A DNA stretch of 64,000 nucleotides, taken from Vagococcus penaei (lineage in GTDB: Bacteria > Bacillota > Bacilli > Lactobacillales > Vagococcaceae). Both the position numbers and the translations under genes were made by a program. Shown piece after piece: positions 29,221-38,106 of this stretch; position 1 is the stretch's first letter; each line of letters starts with the position of its first letter. The notes under the pieces were generated by a model, which worked only from the letters and a program-made list of their open reading frames with translations, was not told where the DNA came from and searched no databases. The stretch is from contig NZ_CP019609.1 in NCBI RefSeq assembly GCF_001998885.1, positions 248,001-312,000 of the forward strand, in the 5' to 3' direction.

Positions 29221-29310
29221 ATCATTAAATTATGCCTGATAATTACTATTTTCACTTTAAAATACCCCTTTTACGTACAGTTAAAGTAAATTTTTAGTCG
29301 ATTGTTTACA

Positions 29311-29339
29311 AAAAAAGAGCCAAGTTTAAACTTGGCTCT
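29311..29339 (-). terminator. Terminator of clpX
   Basis: A perfect 9-bp stem AGAGCCAAG/CTTGGCTCT with a 6-nt TTTAAA loop (29316-29339) is followed on the minus strand by U7. It lies 15 bp past the clpX stop. Confidence 0.92.
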
Positions 29340-29354
29340 TCTAGATAATAAGCT

Positions 29355-30620
29355 TTATTTTTTTACTTTTTTCAAAGTTAATTCAGGTTGACCACTTCCG
29401 TCAACAGCTTCTTTGGTGACTGTGATTTTTTCGACATCTTCACGTGTTGGAATATCATACATAACATCCATCATAATATCCTCAATGATTGATCGCAAGC
29501 CACGTGCCCCAGTATTACGTTCAATTGCTTGACGTGCAATTTCGTTTAAAGCGCCTGGAGTAAATTCTAAATCAACCGCATCTAAAGATAATAATTTTTT
29601 GTATTGTTTAACCAAAGCATTCTTAGGTTCAGTTAAAATACGCACTAAATCAGCTTCTGTCAACTTCTCTAAAGAAGCCATCACTGGTAAACGACCAATA
29701 AATTCAGGAATTAAACCAAATTTTAGTAAATCTTCTGGAATAATTTGTGACATAATACTTTTTTCTAATGCTCGTTTTTGGTTAGTTGAGCCAAAACCAA
29801 TCACTTTTTCACCTAATCGTTCTTTCACAATCGTTTCAATACCATCAAATGCACCACCAACAATAAATAAAATATTCGTTGTATCAATTTGAATTAATTC
29901 TTGTTGTGGATGTTTACGTCCCCCTTGAGGTGGCACGCTAGCGACAGTACCTTCTAAAATTTTCAAGAGTGCTTGTTGTACACCTTCACCTGATACATCA
30001 CGTGTAATTGAGACATTTTCACTTTTACGAGCAATTTTATCAATCTCATCCACATAAATAATCCCATGCTCAGCTTTTTCAACATTAAAATCAGCTGCTT
30101 GTAATAATTTTAAAAGAATATTTTCAACATCTTCACCCACATAGCCAGCTTCTGTTAAACTTGTTGCATCAGCAATGGCAAATGGTACATTTAGTGTACG
30201 AGCTAAAGTTTGAGCTAGGAACGTTTTCCCTGAACCAGTTGGTCCAATCAAGCAAATGTTACTTTTTTGTAATTCCACTTCGTCATCTACAGATGTATCC
30301 GCATCCTCATGATCTTCAAGTGTCATTTGTTGTACACGCTTATAATGGTTGTAAACGGCAACAGCTAAGACACGTTTTGCACGTTCTTGACCAATCACAT
30401 ACTCATTTAAAATTTCTAAAATTTCTTTTGGTTTCAAAACATTAATTAAATCTGATGCCATATCATCTTGCATTTCTTCATCGATAATTTCTTTACATAA
30501 ATCAATACATTCATTACAGATATAAACACCTGGTCCCGCTACTAGTTTTTTGACTTCATCTTGTGGCTTACCACAAAACGAGCACCGAACATCTGTTTTT
30601 TCTCCAGTGTTGTCATACAT
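29355..30620 (-). CDS. clpX: ClpX ATPase, specificity subunit of ClpXP
   Basis: AAA+ unfoldase that feeds tagged proteins to ClpP. The N-terminal zinc-binding domain has CSFCGK and CNECIDLC; Walker A is [12 protein letters not shown] (about residue 118), the pore loop GYVGEDVE, Walker [15 protein letters not shown], and the sensor-2 arginine [10 protein letters not shown] lies near the C-terminus. 421 aa. The ATG at 30620 is preferred (GGGGG 12 nt upstream) over an in-frame GTG at 30626. It is downstream of tig, the usual order, but has its own promoter and leader hairpin. Confidence 0.97.
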   Translation of the reverse strand: MYDNTGEKTDVRCSFCGKPQDEVKKLVAGPGVYICNECIDLCKEIIDEEMQDDMASDLINVLKPKEILEILNEYVIGQERAKRVLAVAVYNHYKRVQQMTLEDHEDADTSVDDEVELQKSNICLIGPTGSGKTFLAQTLARTLNVPFAIADATSLTEAGYVGEDVENILLKLLQAADFNVEKAEHGIIYVDEIDKIARKSENVSITRDVSGEGVQQALLKILEGTVASVPPQGGRKHPQQELIQIDTTNILFIVGGAFDGIETIVKERLGEKVIGFGSTNQKRALEKSIMSQIIPEDLLKFGLIPEFIGRLPVMASLEKLTEADLVRILTEPKNALVKQYKKLLSLDAVDLEFTPGALNEIARQAIERNTGARGLRSIIEDIMMDVMYDIPTREDVEKITVTKEAVDGSGQPELTLKKVKK

Positions 30621-30639
30621 GCACACTTACCCCCTATTT

Positions 30640-30662
30640 AAAAAAGGCCTACTAAAAGGCCT
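30640..30662 (-). promoter_or_regulatory. Leader hairpin with U run upstream of clpX
   Basis: AGGCCT (30645-30650) and AGGCCT (30657-30662), a self-complementary pair with a 6-nt loop, form a small GC stem followed on the minus strand by U6. It lies about 20 bp before the clpX start, after a likely extended -10 (TGGTACTAT, about 30702-30710). It could act as an attenuator in the clpX 5' leader. Confidence 0.5.
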
Positions 30663-30770
30663 AGACTATACAATTAATCTGTTCTTCATCTAATTTATAG
30701 TACCATAATAATGTAGCGATTGCATCAAAAAAGATGCGGAAAATAGCTTATCACAAATCATTTAATATGT

Positions 30771-30823
30771 CAAAACTCTCAACACCATAGACTAGAATTT
30801 TCTAGAATCTACAATGTTGAGAG
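30771..30823 (-). terminator. Terminator of tig
   Basis: Outer arms CTCTCAACA (30776-30784) and TGTTGAGAG (30815-30823) enclose a second stem (CTAGAA/TTCTAG type). UUUU follows on the minus strand. It lies 43 bp past the tig stop and should separate tig from clpX. Confidence 0.8.
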
Positions 30824-30865
30824 CCTATTACAGATTAATTAACTAGTTATAAAGAAACTTAATAA

Positions 30866-32149
30866 TTACGCTTCTTCTTTAGCTGTTGATGTAATAACAT
30901 CAACGGCACGTTTCATTTTAATATCATGAGATAACATATCTTTACTTAATGCATTACGGACTGCATCTTCGTCAATGCCGTATTGTTCAGTTAATTCTTT
31001 AATTTCTGCATCAATATCAGCTTCTGTTACTTCATAATTTTCAGCAGCTACAATCGCTTCAATCACTAAATTAGTTTTCACACGTGGTTCAGCTTCGCCT
31101 TCAAATTGTTTATGTAAATCAGCTTCAGTTGTACCAGTCATTTGATAGTACAATTCAGGTGAGATACCTTGACGTTGCATATTGTTTAAGAAATCATTCA
31201 TGCCACGGTGAACTTCATCGTGAACCATAACTTCTGGTAAATCAATAATTTCTGCATTTTCAACAGCTTTTGCAATTGCAGCTTCTTCAATTGCTTCTGC
31301 TGCAGCAGCTTCTTTTGATGAAATTAATTCAGCTTTTACTTTTTCACGTAATTCAGCTAATGTTTCAACATCTTCGTCGATATCTTTAGCAAATTCGTCA
31401 TCTAATTCAGGTAATTCTTTAGCTTTTACTTCATGAACAGTTACTTTAAATACTGCTTCTTGGCCAGCTAAATCTTCCGCTTGGTATGCTTCTGGGAAAG
31501 TAACTTTCACTTCTACATCATCTCCAGCTTTAGTACCAATTAATTGGTCTTCAAAACCAGGAATGAATGAATTAGAACCTAATTCTAGTGAATAGTTTTC
31601 GCCTTTTCCACCTTCAAAAGCTTCACCGTCTTTGAAACCTTCAAAGTCGATAACAACAGTATCACCGTTCACAGCAGCCTCTTCTTTAATAACTAATTCA
31701 GCTTGGCTTTCTTGCTTAGCTTTTAGGTTAGCTTCAACCTCTTCATCAGTTACTGTACGATCTTGTGCAGGAACTGTTAAGTTTTTGTATTCACCTAATT
31801 TAACTTCTGGTTTAACTGTTACTTCAGCAGTAACTACCCAGTCTTGACCTTTTTCCATGCTAACAATATCGATTTTTGGTTGAGAAACTGGATCAATCCC
31901 TGCTTCTTCTACAGCTACCGAATACACTTCAGGTAAAATATGGTTTAAAGCATCTTCATAAAGTGCTTCTTCTCCATACATTTTATTAAACATTTGACGT
32001 GGTACTTTCCCTTTACGGAAACCTGGAATATTGATATTATGTTTAATTTTGTCAAATGCAGCTTTTAAGCCTGTTTCAACTTTATCTTGAGGAATTTCAA
32101 TTGTTAAAATTCCTTCGTTTGTTTCTTTCTTTTCCCATTTTGCAGACAT
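30866..32149 (-). CDS. tig: Trigger factor, ribosome-associated chaperone and prolyl isomerase
   Basis: Binds nascent chains at the ribosome exit tunnel. The ribosome-docking signature GFRKGKVPRQMFNKMYG is at about residue 42. The FKBP-type isomerase domain (about 150-245: VVIDFEGFKDGEAFEGG, GFEDQLIGTKAGDDVEVKVTFPE) and a helical, acidic C-terminal chaperone domain follow. 427 aa, normal length. GGAGG precedes the ATG. Confidence 0.97.
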   Translation of the reverse strand: MSAKWEKKETNEGILTIEIPQDKVETGLKAAFDKIKHNINIPGFRKGKVPRQMFNKMYGEEALYEDALNHILPEVYSVAVEEAGIDPVSQPKIDIVSMEKGQDWVVTAEVTVKPEVKLGEYKNLTVPAQDRTVTDEEVEANLKAKQESQAELVIKEEAAVNGDTVVIDFEGFKDGEAFEGGKGENYSLELGSNSFIPGFEDQLIGTKAGDDVEVKVTFPEAYQAEDLAGQEAVFKVTVHEVKAKELPELDDEFAKDIDEDVETLAELREKVKAELISSKEAAAAEAIEEAAIAKAVENAEIIDLPEVMVHDEVHRGMNDFLNNMQRQGISPELYYQMTGTTEADLHKQFEGEAEPRVKTNLVIEAIVAAENYEVTEADIDAEIKELTEQYGIDEDAVRNALSKDMLSHDIKMKRAVDVITSTAKEEA

Positions 32150-32247
32150 TAAATATACCTCCGAATTATCTGTTTTTACAAGTCATAAAGCTCTTGCACA
32201 CCCCACAATATTACACCAATTCAGACAAATTGTAAACATTTTTAAAT

Positions 32248-33186
32248 TTATGTGTTTCCAATTGTTAACAAAATTAAAGAATCAATTTGTTTTTGTTGTT
32301 TTTTTATGTCGGATAGTTCCGTTAGTGTCTCCATAATTTGCTCACGTTGGAGTAATTCATACTGTATTAAATCTGCCATGATCCAAGTAATCACAAATGA
32401 AGCGTCACATTTGATGAAAGGATAAGCATAGCCTACTTGAAGAGTGAGATGTTGTCGTAACTCGGGAATTAGTGACTGCTCAATTTGATACCGGTCAGCT
32501 AAATCAGTGAATGTCTTATGATAATAATTAGTTACTTCTTTAAGAGACTTGACATCTTTTGGGACTATTTCCCGTAAATTTTCTTCATAATCACTTAAAA
32601 AGAGTGGATTGTTCGATTTTAAAGAAACAAGTTGATTAAACCATTCAGTACGTATCGGACGTATAAGAAGAGGTTCTTTTAGTACTCTGTGGCATAAATT
32701 CACAAATGACTTTTGCGATAATTTTTCAATTTGTAGACTAATTATTAATTGTTGTTTAGGTTGATAAGTCGTGATTTGTAATAAATTATCGTAGCACTGC
32801 TGTATCTTAGCCGACTCGATTAATTCATATGCAGCTAAAACTTGATCAATTTGTTGACCAAGTTTTGTTTGACATTCAGTACTTAGTTGCTTCTTAATAG
32901 TTGCCAATGTTAGATATTTTTCTAATCCAACAGCTACTTGAATATAAGTCAAACTTAAAGCAACGTTGGACAAAAACAAGTGGCGATGATGCTGAATCAA
33001 CACCCAACATGCTTGATAATCTTTTTCTGACAAGTAACAGTTACTTAATAATTCAATCACTTCTATATTTTGATTAAGTCGATATGCCTCTTCTAGATGT
33101 GTTAAAGCAGCTGTCTTATCACCTTCTTCTAGTTTTACTTTAGCTAAAGCTAAATGACGCTCGTATAATCTAGGTAATGATTCCAT
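32248..33186 (-). CDS. TPR-like protein, function unknown
   Basis: A 312-aa soluble helical protein. The N-terminal 70 residues carry tetratricopeptide-like repeats (LYERHLALAKVKLEEGDKT, then THLEEAYRLNQNIEVIELL and YLSEKDYQACWVLI). The rest is helical, with no recognised catalytic motif. The start at 33186 (MESLPR) is preferred because AAAGGA lies 9 nt upstream; an in-frame ATG at 33195 is too close to it. It follows ykuJ behind a terminator. Confidence 0.72.
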   Translation of the reverse strand: MESLPRLYERHLALAKVKLEEGDKTAALTHLEEAYRLNQNIEVIELLSNCYLSEKDYQACWVLIQHHRHLFLSNVALSLTYIQVAVGLEKYLTLATIKKQLSTECQTKLGQQIDQVLAAYELIESAKIQQCYDNLLQITTYQPKQQLIISLQIEKLSQKSFVNLCHRVLKEPLLIRPIRTEWFNQLVSLKSNNPLFLSDYEENLREIVPKDVKSLKEVTNYYHKTFTDLADRYQIEQSLIPELRQHLTLQVGYAYPFIKCDASFVITWIMADLIQYELLQREQIMETLTELSDIKKQQKQIDSLILLTIGNT

Positions 33187-33219
33187 GATACTCATTCCTT
33201 TTTTTAGTATTTGTGACAT

Positions 33220-33272
33220 AAAAAGAATCTGAGACGCCCTCGCTAAATAATTTAGGAGGCCATCTCAGACTC
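33220..33272 (-). terminator. Terminator of ykuJ
   Basis: A 17-bp stem with mismatches (33225-33241 with 33256-33272) is followed on the minus strand by U5. It lies between ykuJ and the TPR gene. Confidence 0.8.
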
Positions 33273-33283
33273 GTTAACTCTCA

Positions 33284-33520
33284 TTAATCTTGTAATAATT
33301 CAAAAATTTCTAATGCAACTAGATCAATATCGTCAAATTGATACGTTTGTTGAGTAGCAACTTCAGTCAATTCAAACATGTCACTGTTACTATCAAAAGT
33401 AACAATACAACGTTCTTGTCCATCACGTTCAAAACGGCGAACTTGAATTTCACTATCATTAGACTCTATCATGGCACTCAATCTCTTAAGGATTGCTGCT
33501 AGTTGGGAATTTTTCATAGA
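33284..33520 (-). CDS. YkuJ-family protein
   Basis: A 78-aa conserved small protein of Firmicutes. The C-terminal signature FDDIDLVALEIFELLQ is nearly the same as the end of B. subtilis YkuJ, and the length agrees. The biochemical role is unknown. The start at 33520 has GGAGG 8 nt upstream; an in-frame TTG at 33535 lies before the ribosome site. Confidence 0.85.
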   Translation of the reverse strand, partial: SMKNSQLAAILKRLSAMIESNDSEIQVRRFERDGQERCIVTFDSNSDMFELTEVATQQTYQFDDIDLVALEIFELLQD

Positions 33521-33619
33521 GCTAGCCTCCTTCAAATTAGTTCTGTTTTATTGTAACAGAAAGCTTGCCAACATGCATTGAAAAGTGGCAGTTTTTTTTA
33601 AATTTATCAAATTTTTTTA

Positions 33620-34483
33620 TTAATCCCACCAAAGTTTAATCAATGCTTGTGTTCCATCATTGCCAAATCCCTTAGATTCAAGCGATTCGTAAAGTTCACA
33701 TGCTTTTTCTGTTGCAGGCAATGTCAAATTCATTTTGTCTGCTTCATCCAAAGCAATTTTTAAATCTTTCACAAAATGTTTCACAAAAAAACCAGCTGTA
33801 TAATCCTCTTTTAAAATCCGTGGGGCATAATTCGTTAATGACCAGTTAGCTGCACTTCCTCCACCAACTGTATCTAAAACTGTTTCTAAATCCAGTCCAG
33901 CCGCTTCAGCATAGACTAAAAGTTCAGTCATGCCCGTCATCGTACCGGCAATCATAATTTGATTTGCCATTTTAGTATGTTGTCCGCAACCAGCTGCTCC
34001 TTGTAGATTAACTTTACTGCCAAACGCATTAAAAAGTGGCACAACTTGATTGTAAATTTCCTGATCTCCACCAACCATAATCGTCAACGTGCCTTTTTGC
34101 GCACCTAAATCACCACCAGATACTGGAGCATCTAAACTGTTTGCACCAAGCTTTTTGGCATGATTATACAGTTTTTCAGCTAGAGAAGGTGTACTAGTAG
34201 TTAAATCGACTAAGATTTTATCCCTAACATTCCCCTCAAAAATACCCTCTTTTTCAAAATAAATTGCCTCAACATCTTGCGGATAGCCCACCATGGTGAA
34301 AATTAAGTCACTTTGATTAGTTACCTCTTTAGGTGAATCACACCAAGTCGCTCCCATTGACACAACAGTATCAGCTTTTTTCTTAGTCCGATTATAGACA
34401 AAGACTTCGTAATTTTCAGCTAGTAAATGTTTAATAATCGATGAACCCATGACACCAGTACCAATAAATCCGATTTTTTTCAT
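33620..34483 (-). CDS. NAD(P)-dependent beta-hydroxyacid dehydrogenase
   Basis: A 287-aa member of the 3-hydroxyisobutyrate/tartronate-semialdehyde reductase family. The Rossmann motif IGFIGTGVMGSSIIKHL is N-terminal, the substrate loop DAPVSGGDLGAQKGTLTIMVGG is at about residue 117, and the catalytic Lys is in GCGQHTKMANQIM (about 167). The exact substrate is not determined by these motifs. GAGG precedes the ATG. It is monocistronic, separated from the upstream flippase-like gene by a terminator. Confidence 0.87.
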   Translation of the reverse strand: MKKIGFIGTGVMGSSIIKHLLAENYEVFVYNRTKKKADTVVSMGATWCDSPKEVTNQSDLIFTMVGYPQDVEAIYFEKEGIFEGNVRDKILVDLTTSTPSLAEKLYNHAKKLGANSLDAPVSGGDLGAQKGTLTIMVGGDQEIYNQVVPLFNAFGSKVNLQGAAGCGQHTKMANQIMIAGTMTGMTELLVYAEAAGLDLETVLDTVGGGSAANWSLTNYAPRILKEDYTAGFFVKHFVKDLKIALDEADKMNLTLPATEKACELYESLESKGFGNDGTQALIKLWWD

Positions 34484-34522
34484 CTAATCACCTCATCATA
34501 ATAATATAACTATTATAACAAA

Positions 34523-34557
34523 TAAAAAAGAAAGTCGCCTAAAAAGACGACTTTCTT
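34523..34557 (-). terminator. Terminator of the glycolipid operon
   Basis: A 10-bp perfect stem (34529-34538 with 34548-34557) and a 9-nt loop are followed on the minus strand by U6. It overlaps the stop codon of the flippase-like gene. Confidence 0.88.
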
Positions 34558-35572
34558 AACCAGATTTTATTTTTTTAGGTTTAATCACTAGTGCACCTAA
34601 TCCTAACAAAATACCAACATAGTAAGTCACAATTCGCCAAAGTAAAATTGCAAAAGCCATCTTACTTGTTAGTGCGATATACGTGCCAAATAACAAGGTA
34701 AAACTGTACTCAGCCCCTCCTGTACCTCCAGGAATTGGAAAGAGGGAAATCACCATAATAATAAATGCATGAAAGACAATCACTTGAATTGGACTAACAT
34801 CATTAACACCCAAAGCTAACAAAATAAAGTAAGGAACAATATAGTAGGCAACTAATTGTAAAATAGTTAATAAGCTAGCTTTAATCATTAAGAGTGGTTG
34901 ATCCTTTAGATAGCGACTTTCTTCATAAAAATTCGTCATCTTCTCAAAGACACGACGTTTTAACGCTTTGGTTGTAGGCCCTTTTTTTACACGTGTCATC
35001 ATATTAAAGAACCACGTCACTAATTTATTAGTAAAGGGATACCAGTACATGACCATTAATAAACAAACGACAATAATAAAATGAATAATAAAACTTAGTA
35101 TAATTAAATAGGTCATTTGTTTTAAGTTAACCGAAATCCACTTAAAACCAAATAAAATACAAACAATAAAATTGATAACAATCCAGACCTGATATACGAC
35201 AAACTTCATTAAACTGACTGATGTCGCTACACCTGGATCGACCCCTGATTTACTGAGGGCAACAATTTGGGCAGGTTGTCCTCCTGTTGAAAATGGAGTA
35301 ATAGCATTAAATAAGTGCTCAATTAACGGAATCCGATAAGCATTCCAAAATGAATATTTAGGGTTGGTACGTTTTAAAAAAAGTTGAATGATTTTAGCTT
35401 CAATACCCCAGTGAATTAACATACACAAAAATGCAATAATTAGGTAAATGACATGAATATGATGCAATTCATCAAAAATGTCAGCTGATGATACTTCTTT
35501 AAATTCTTTGCCAATAACTAGGAAACCTAATAGAAAGGCAATGAATAAATACAAAATATTTTTCTTATTCAT
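34556..35572 (-). CDS. LPG-synthase-TM / YbhN-family flippase-like membrane protein
   Basis: A 338-aa integral membrane protein of the family that also forms the flippase half of MprF. About eight hydrophobic segments are seen. The hallmark EHLFNAITPFSTGGQPAQI (about residue 82) and the PIPGGTGGAEYSF motif (about 272) are present. There is no lysyl-transferase domain. It is 12 bp downstream of the glucosyl-diacylglycerol synthase gene, so lipid or glycolipid translocation is a reasonable inference but unproven. GGGGG lies 6 nt before the ATG. Confidence 0.85.
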   Translation of the reverse strand: MNKKNILYLFIAFLLGFLVIGKEFKEVSSADIFDELHHIHVIYLIIAFLCMLIHWGIEAKIIQLFLKRTNPKYSFWNAYRIPLIEHLFNAITPFSTGGQPAQIVALSKSGVDPGVATSVSLMKFVVYQVWIVINFIVCILFGFKWISVNLKQMTYLIILSFIIHFIIVVCLLMVMYWYPFTNKLVTWFFNMMTRVKKGPTTKALKRRVFEKMTNFYEESRYLKDQPLLMIKASLLTILQLVAYYIVPYFILLALGVNDVSPIQVIVFHAFIIMVISLFPIPGGTGGAEYSFTLLFGTYIALTSKMAFAILLWRIVTYYVGILLGLGALVIKPKKIKSG

Positions 35573-35584
35573 GCCAACCCCCTA

Positions 35585-36811
35585 CTAAAATTTATTTTTT
35601 AAAAACTTAATGGCCGTCATGCCTTCATCATCTAAATCATTATCGAGCGTCTTATCTTGTTGAAATAAATAATAATGACGATTTGAATCTTCGTAAAATT
35701 GCTCGACACGTTCACCAAAGGCAACACTCGAAATATCGTATAGCTTTTTAGAAATATCAGCCTTATCTGGCAAATGTTTATCTTGAATGTATTCAATCAA
35801 AGTTGACGCAAATTGATTATTCTCCTCAAAAGTTTGTCCGAGACTTTTTTTATCAAATAGCCCATTTAAATAGCTATTCCCTTTCGCAACGACTTGTGTT
35901 CCAGCAGCCATGGCTTCAGTATATGTTAGTCCTTGCGTTTCTGAATCTGATGCACTCACGAAGACATCAGCAATTTGATAGAAAATCGACACTTTATTGT
36001 TGGCAATTTCTCCAGTAAAAATGACATGCTCTTCAATACTCAATGTTTTAACTAATTTTTCCAAATCTTTCTTAAATGGGCCATCACCAACAACTAATAA
36101 TTTCACTTTTGGAAAAGCATTAACGATATCTGGCATACCATACAACAATGTCTGAATATTTTTTTCATATGAAATTCGGCTCACTGATAATAAGACGATC
36201 GCATCTTCATCTAAATGATAAGCTTCTTTTAGAGCAGTTTTCTCAATTTCTGCAACTGGACGAAATTTCTCAATATCAATTCCGGTTGGAATAATTCGTT
36301 TTGGTGTCTCAACCCCATATTCTTCTAATTTATCAACAACTCGTTGACTTGGGCAGATAACACCAGATAAATGCTGAATAAATAATCGACTAATATGCTT
36401 CACATGACTTGGTCGAATCAATTTCCCGTGAGCAATATAATGCAAATAATCTTCATACATAGTGTGATAGGTATGAACACATGGGATACCTAAACCCTTT
36501 GCGGTTAGTTTACCTAGAAGGCCAACACCAAATTCAGTATGAGTATGGATTAAATCTAACTCTAATTCTTTACATTTTGAATAAGCGTACGTCATGCCCC
36601 TAACCATAATTCGACGCTCTTTAAAATAAATAAACGGAATACTTGGCATCCTAATGACTCGTGGTTCATCATCACAAGCATTAGGGTCAGTAGTAGTAAA
36701 AATATAGACTTCATGCCCTCTAGCCTCTAATTCTTGTTTTAACGTACGGATTGACGTTGATACACCACTGACTTGAGGAAAATACGTATCCGTAAAAAAA
36801 CCAACCTTCAC
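35585..36811 (-). CDS. GT4 glycosyltransferase, monoglucosyl-diacylglycerol synthase-like (BgsB/ALMGS type)
   Basis: Predicted to move glucose from UDP-glucose to diacylglycerol, the first step in the glycolipid anchor of lipoteichoic acid. The GT4 N-terminus MKVGFFTDTYFPQVSGVSTSI is close to enterococcal and streptococcal monoglucosyl-DAG synthases. HTHTEFGVGLLG, GDGPFKKDLEKL and the E-x7-E motif in SETQGLTYTEAM are visible. 408 aa. The start is GTG with GGAGG 10 nt upstream. It sits between the second glucosyltransferase and the flippase-like gene. The BgsB-like assignment is by resemblance and context. Confidence 0.85.
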   Translation of the reverse strand: MKVGFFTDTYFPQVSGVSTSIRTLKQELEARGHEVYIFTTTDPNACDDEPRVIRMPSIPFIYFKERRIMVRGMTYAYSKCKELELDLIHTHTEFGVGLLGKLTAKGLGIPCVHTYHTMYEDYLHYIAHGKLIRPSHVKHISRLFIQHLSGVICPSQRVVDKLEEYGVETPKRIIPTGIDIEKFRPVAEIEKTALKEAYHLDEDAIVLLSVSRISYEKNIQTLLYGMPDIVNAFPKVKLLVVGDGPFKKDLEKLVKTLSIEEHVIFTGEIANNKVSIFYQIADVFVSASDSETQGLTYTEAMAAGTQVVAKGNSYLNGLFDKKSLGQTFEENNQFASTLIEYIQDKHLPDKADISKKLYDISSVAFGERVEQFYEDSNRHYYLFQQDKTLDNDLDDEGMTAIKFLKNKF

Positions 36812-36842
36812 TTTATAACTACCTCCTAATTAATTAAACTTA

Positions 36843-37868
36843 TCACTTTTTATTTGCTACACTTGTATAAAATTTTTTCCAAAGAGATGCCACATTATTT
36901 TCACTATAGAATTGTGCGGCACGTCGCGATTTTTCCTCGTACTCAGATAATAATTGTGGATTTTCCTTACAGTCATTAATGACTTGGTCCATCTCTGAAA
37001 CATCCTCACAAGGAAGATAGTCACCCTCAATAATTGAATGATATAAAGTCAAATTTCTTAGCATCACAGGCGTCCCACAATTAAAAGCCTCAAGGATACA
37101 CATGGGAAACAGCTCATTATAAGAAGGTAATAAAAAAATATCTGCAATATTATAATATTGAACCATCTTTTCTCGGTCAACAATTCCTGGAAAAATCAAA
37201 TTAGCAGGTGGATTTTTATAAACTTTCTGATAATCTTCATAGCCATCTGTCATTTTACCAAATGAGAAACCACCGACCCAAACAAATGTTATCTCAGGGT
37301 TCGTTTTGGCTAAATAGATAAAATCATCCAGACCTTTACGCTTTTGAATTTGCCCTGCCCCCATTACGATAAGTGAGGAATCAGCTAAAGATAATTCTTG
37401 TTTCCATTGTTGCTTTAACGAATCACTAACTTCATAAAAATCCTCGGTTGAAACAAAGTTAGGAATATACGTTACTCTTTCACGCTCAATACCAATTTTT
37501 TCTAACTCATCAATAAATGATGGATTTACAACAACTAACTCATCCATTCGTTGATAAAATTTAACTAAATACCAGTTAAAAACTTTTAAAAAAGGTGGAT
37601 AAATTGACAAACTACCCTCTAAAGTTGCTGGTACGAAATGTACATATCCAACTAAGCGACCTCGTTTTTTTCTAAAAAAAGTCGACAAATAGTATGGTAA
37701 ATCAACTGTGTGATAGTGTGAAATATCAGATGCTGAATATTGATTGATTTTAACAGAAAAATCATTTGAAAAGCGTTTTTTCAACATATTAATCAATTCA
37801 TTGTATGCACTACCCACGCCCTGTCCCTTTACTTTATCAGCTGAAGAGAACATATTTATTTTTAGCAA
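36843..37868 (-). CDS. GT4 glycosyltransferase, diglucosyl-diacylglycerol synthase-like (BgsA type)
   Basis: Predicted to add the second glucose to monoglucosyl-diacylglycerol. The N-terminus (LKINMFSSADKVKGQGVGSAY) resembles enterococcal BgsA. GAGQIQKRKGLDDFI (donor-site Arg/Lys) and the E-x7-E motif in NELFPMCILEAF are present. The start is taken as TTG at 37868 (341 aa): AAGGAG lies 8 nt upstream, while the in-frame GTG at 37877 overlaps that site. The gene heads the bgsA-bgsB-flippase-like unit and is divergent from the phosphoglycerol transferase. Confidence 0.83.
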   Translation of the reverse strand: MLKINMFSSADKVKGQGVGSAYNELINMLKKRFSNDFSVKINQYSASDISHYHTVDLPYYLSTFFRKKRGRLVGYVHFVPATLEGSLSIYPPFLKVFNWYLVKFYQRMDELVVVNPSFIDELEKIGIERERVTYIPNFVSTEDFYEVSDSLKQQWKQELSLADSSLIVMGAGQIQKRKGLDDFIYLAKTNPEITFVWVGGFSFGKMTDGYEDYQKVYKNPPANLIFPGIVDREKMVQYYNIADIFLLPSYNELFPMCILEAFNCGTPVMLRNLTLYHSIIEGDYLPCEDVSEMDQVINDCKENPQLLSEYEEKSRRAAQFYSENNVASLWKKFYTSVANKK

Positions 37869-38049
37869 TTTTGTCACTCCTTATAATCTAAACTATAGCT
37901 AATTACTCTAAAAAATACATCAGACTAAGGTTTGATTTTAATTGTCACATTATTATAACACATCTCTCTATTTTACAATAAAACCTTAGTGAACAAAAGT
38001 GATTAACATGGCTAATAATTGAAAAGAAATAAGAAAAATAAAAAAAAGA

Positions 38050-38078
38050 TTGAAAACACTTACCGTTTTCGCTATTCT
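38050..38078 (+). promoter_or_regulatory. Promoter with an internal inverted repeat, phosphoglycerol transferase gene
   Basis: TTGAAA (38050-38055), a 17-bp spacer and TATTCT (38073-38078) lie 29 bp before the start. An inverted repeat GAAAAC-N7-GTTTTC (38052-38070) overlaps the -35 and spacer, and could be an operator; no known regulator site was matched. Confidence 0.6.
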
Positions 38079-38106
38079 TATAGAAGGAAAATAAAGGAGA
38101 GGTTTC

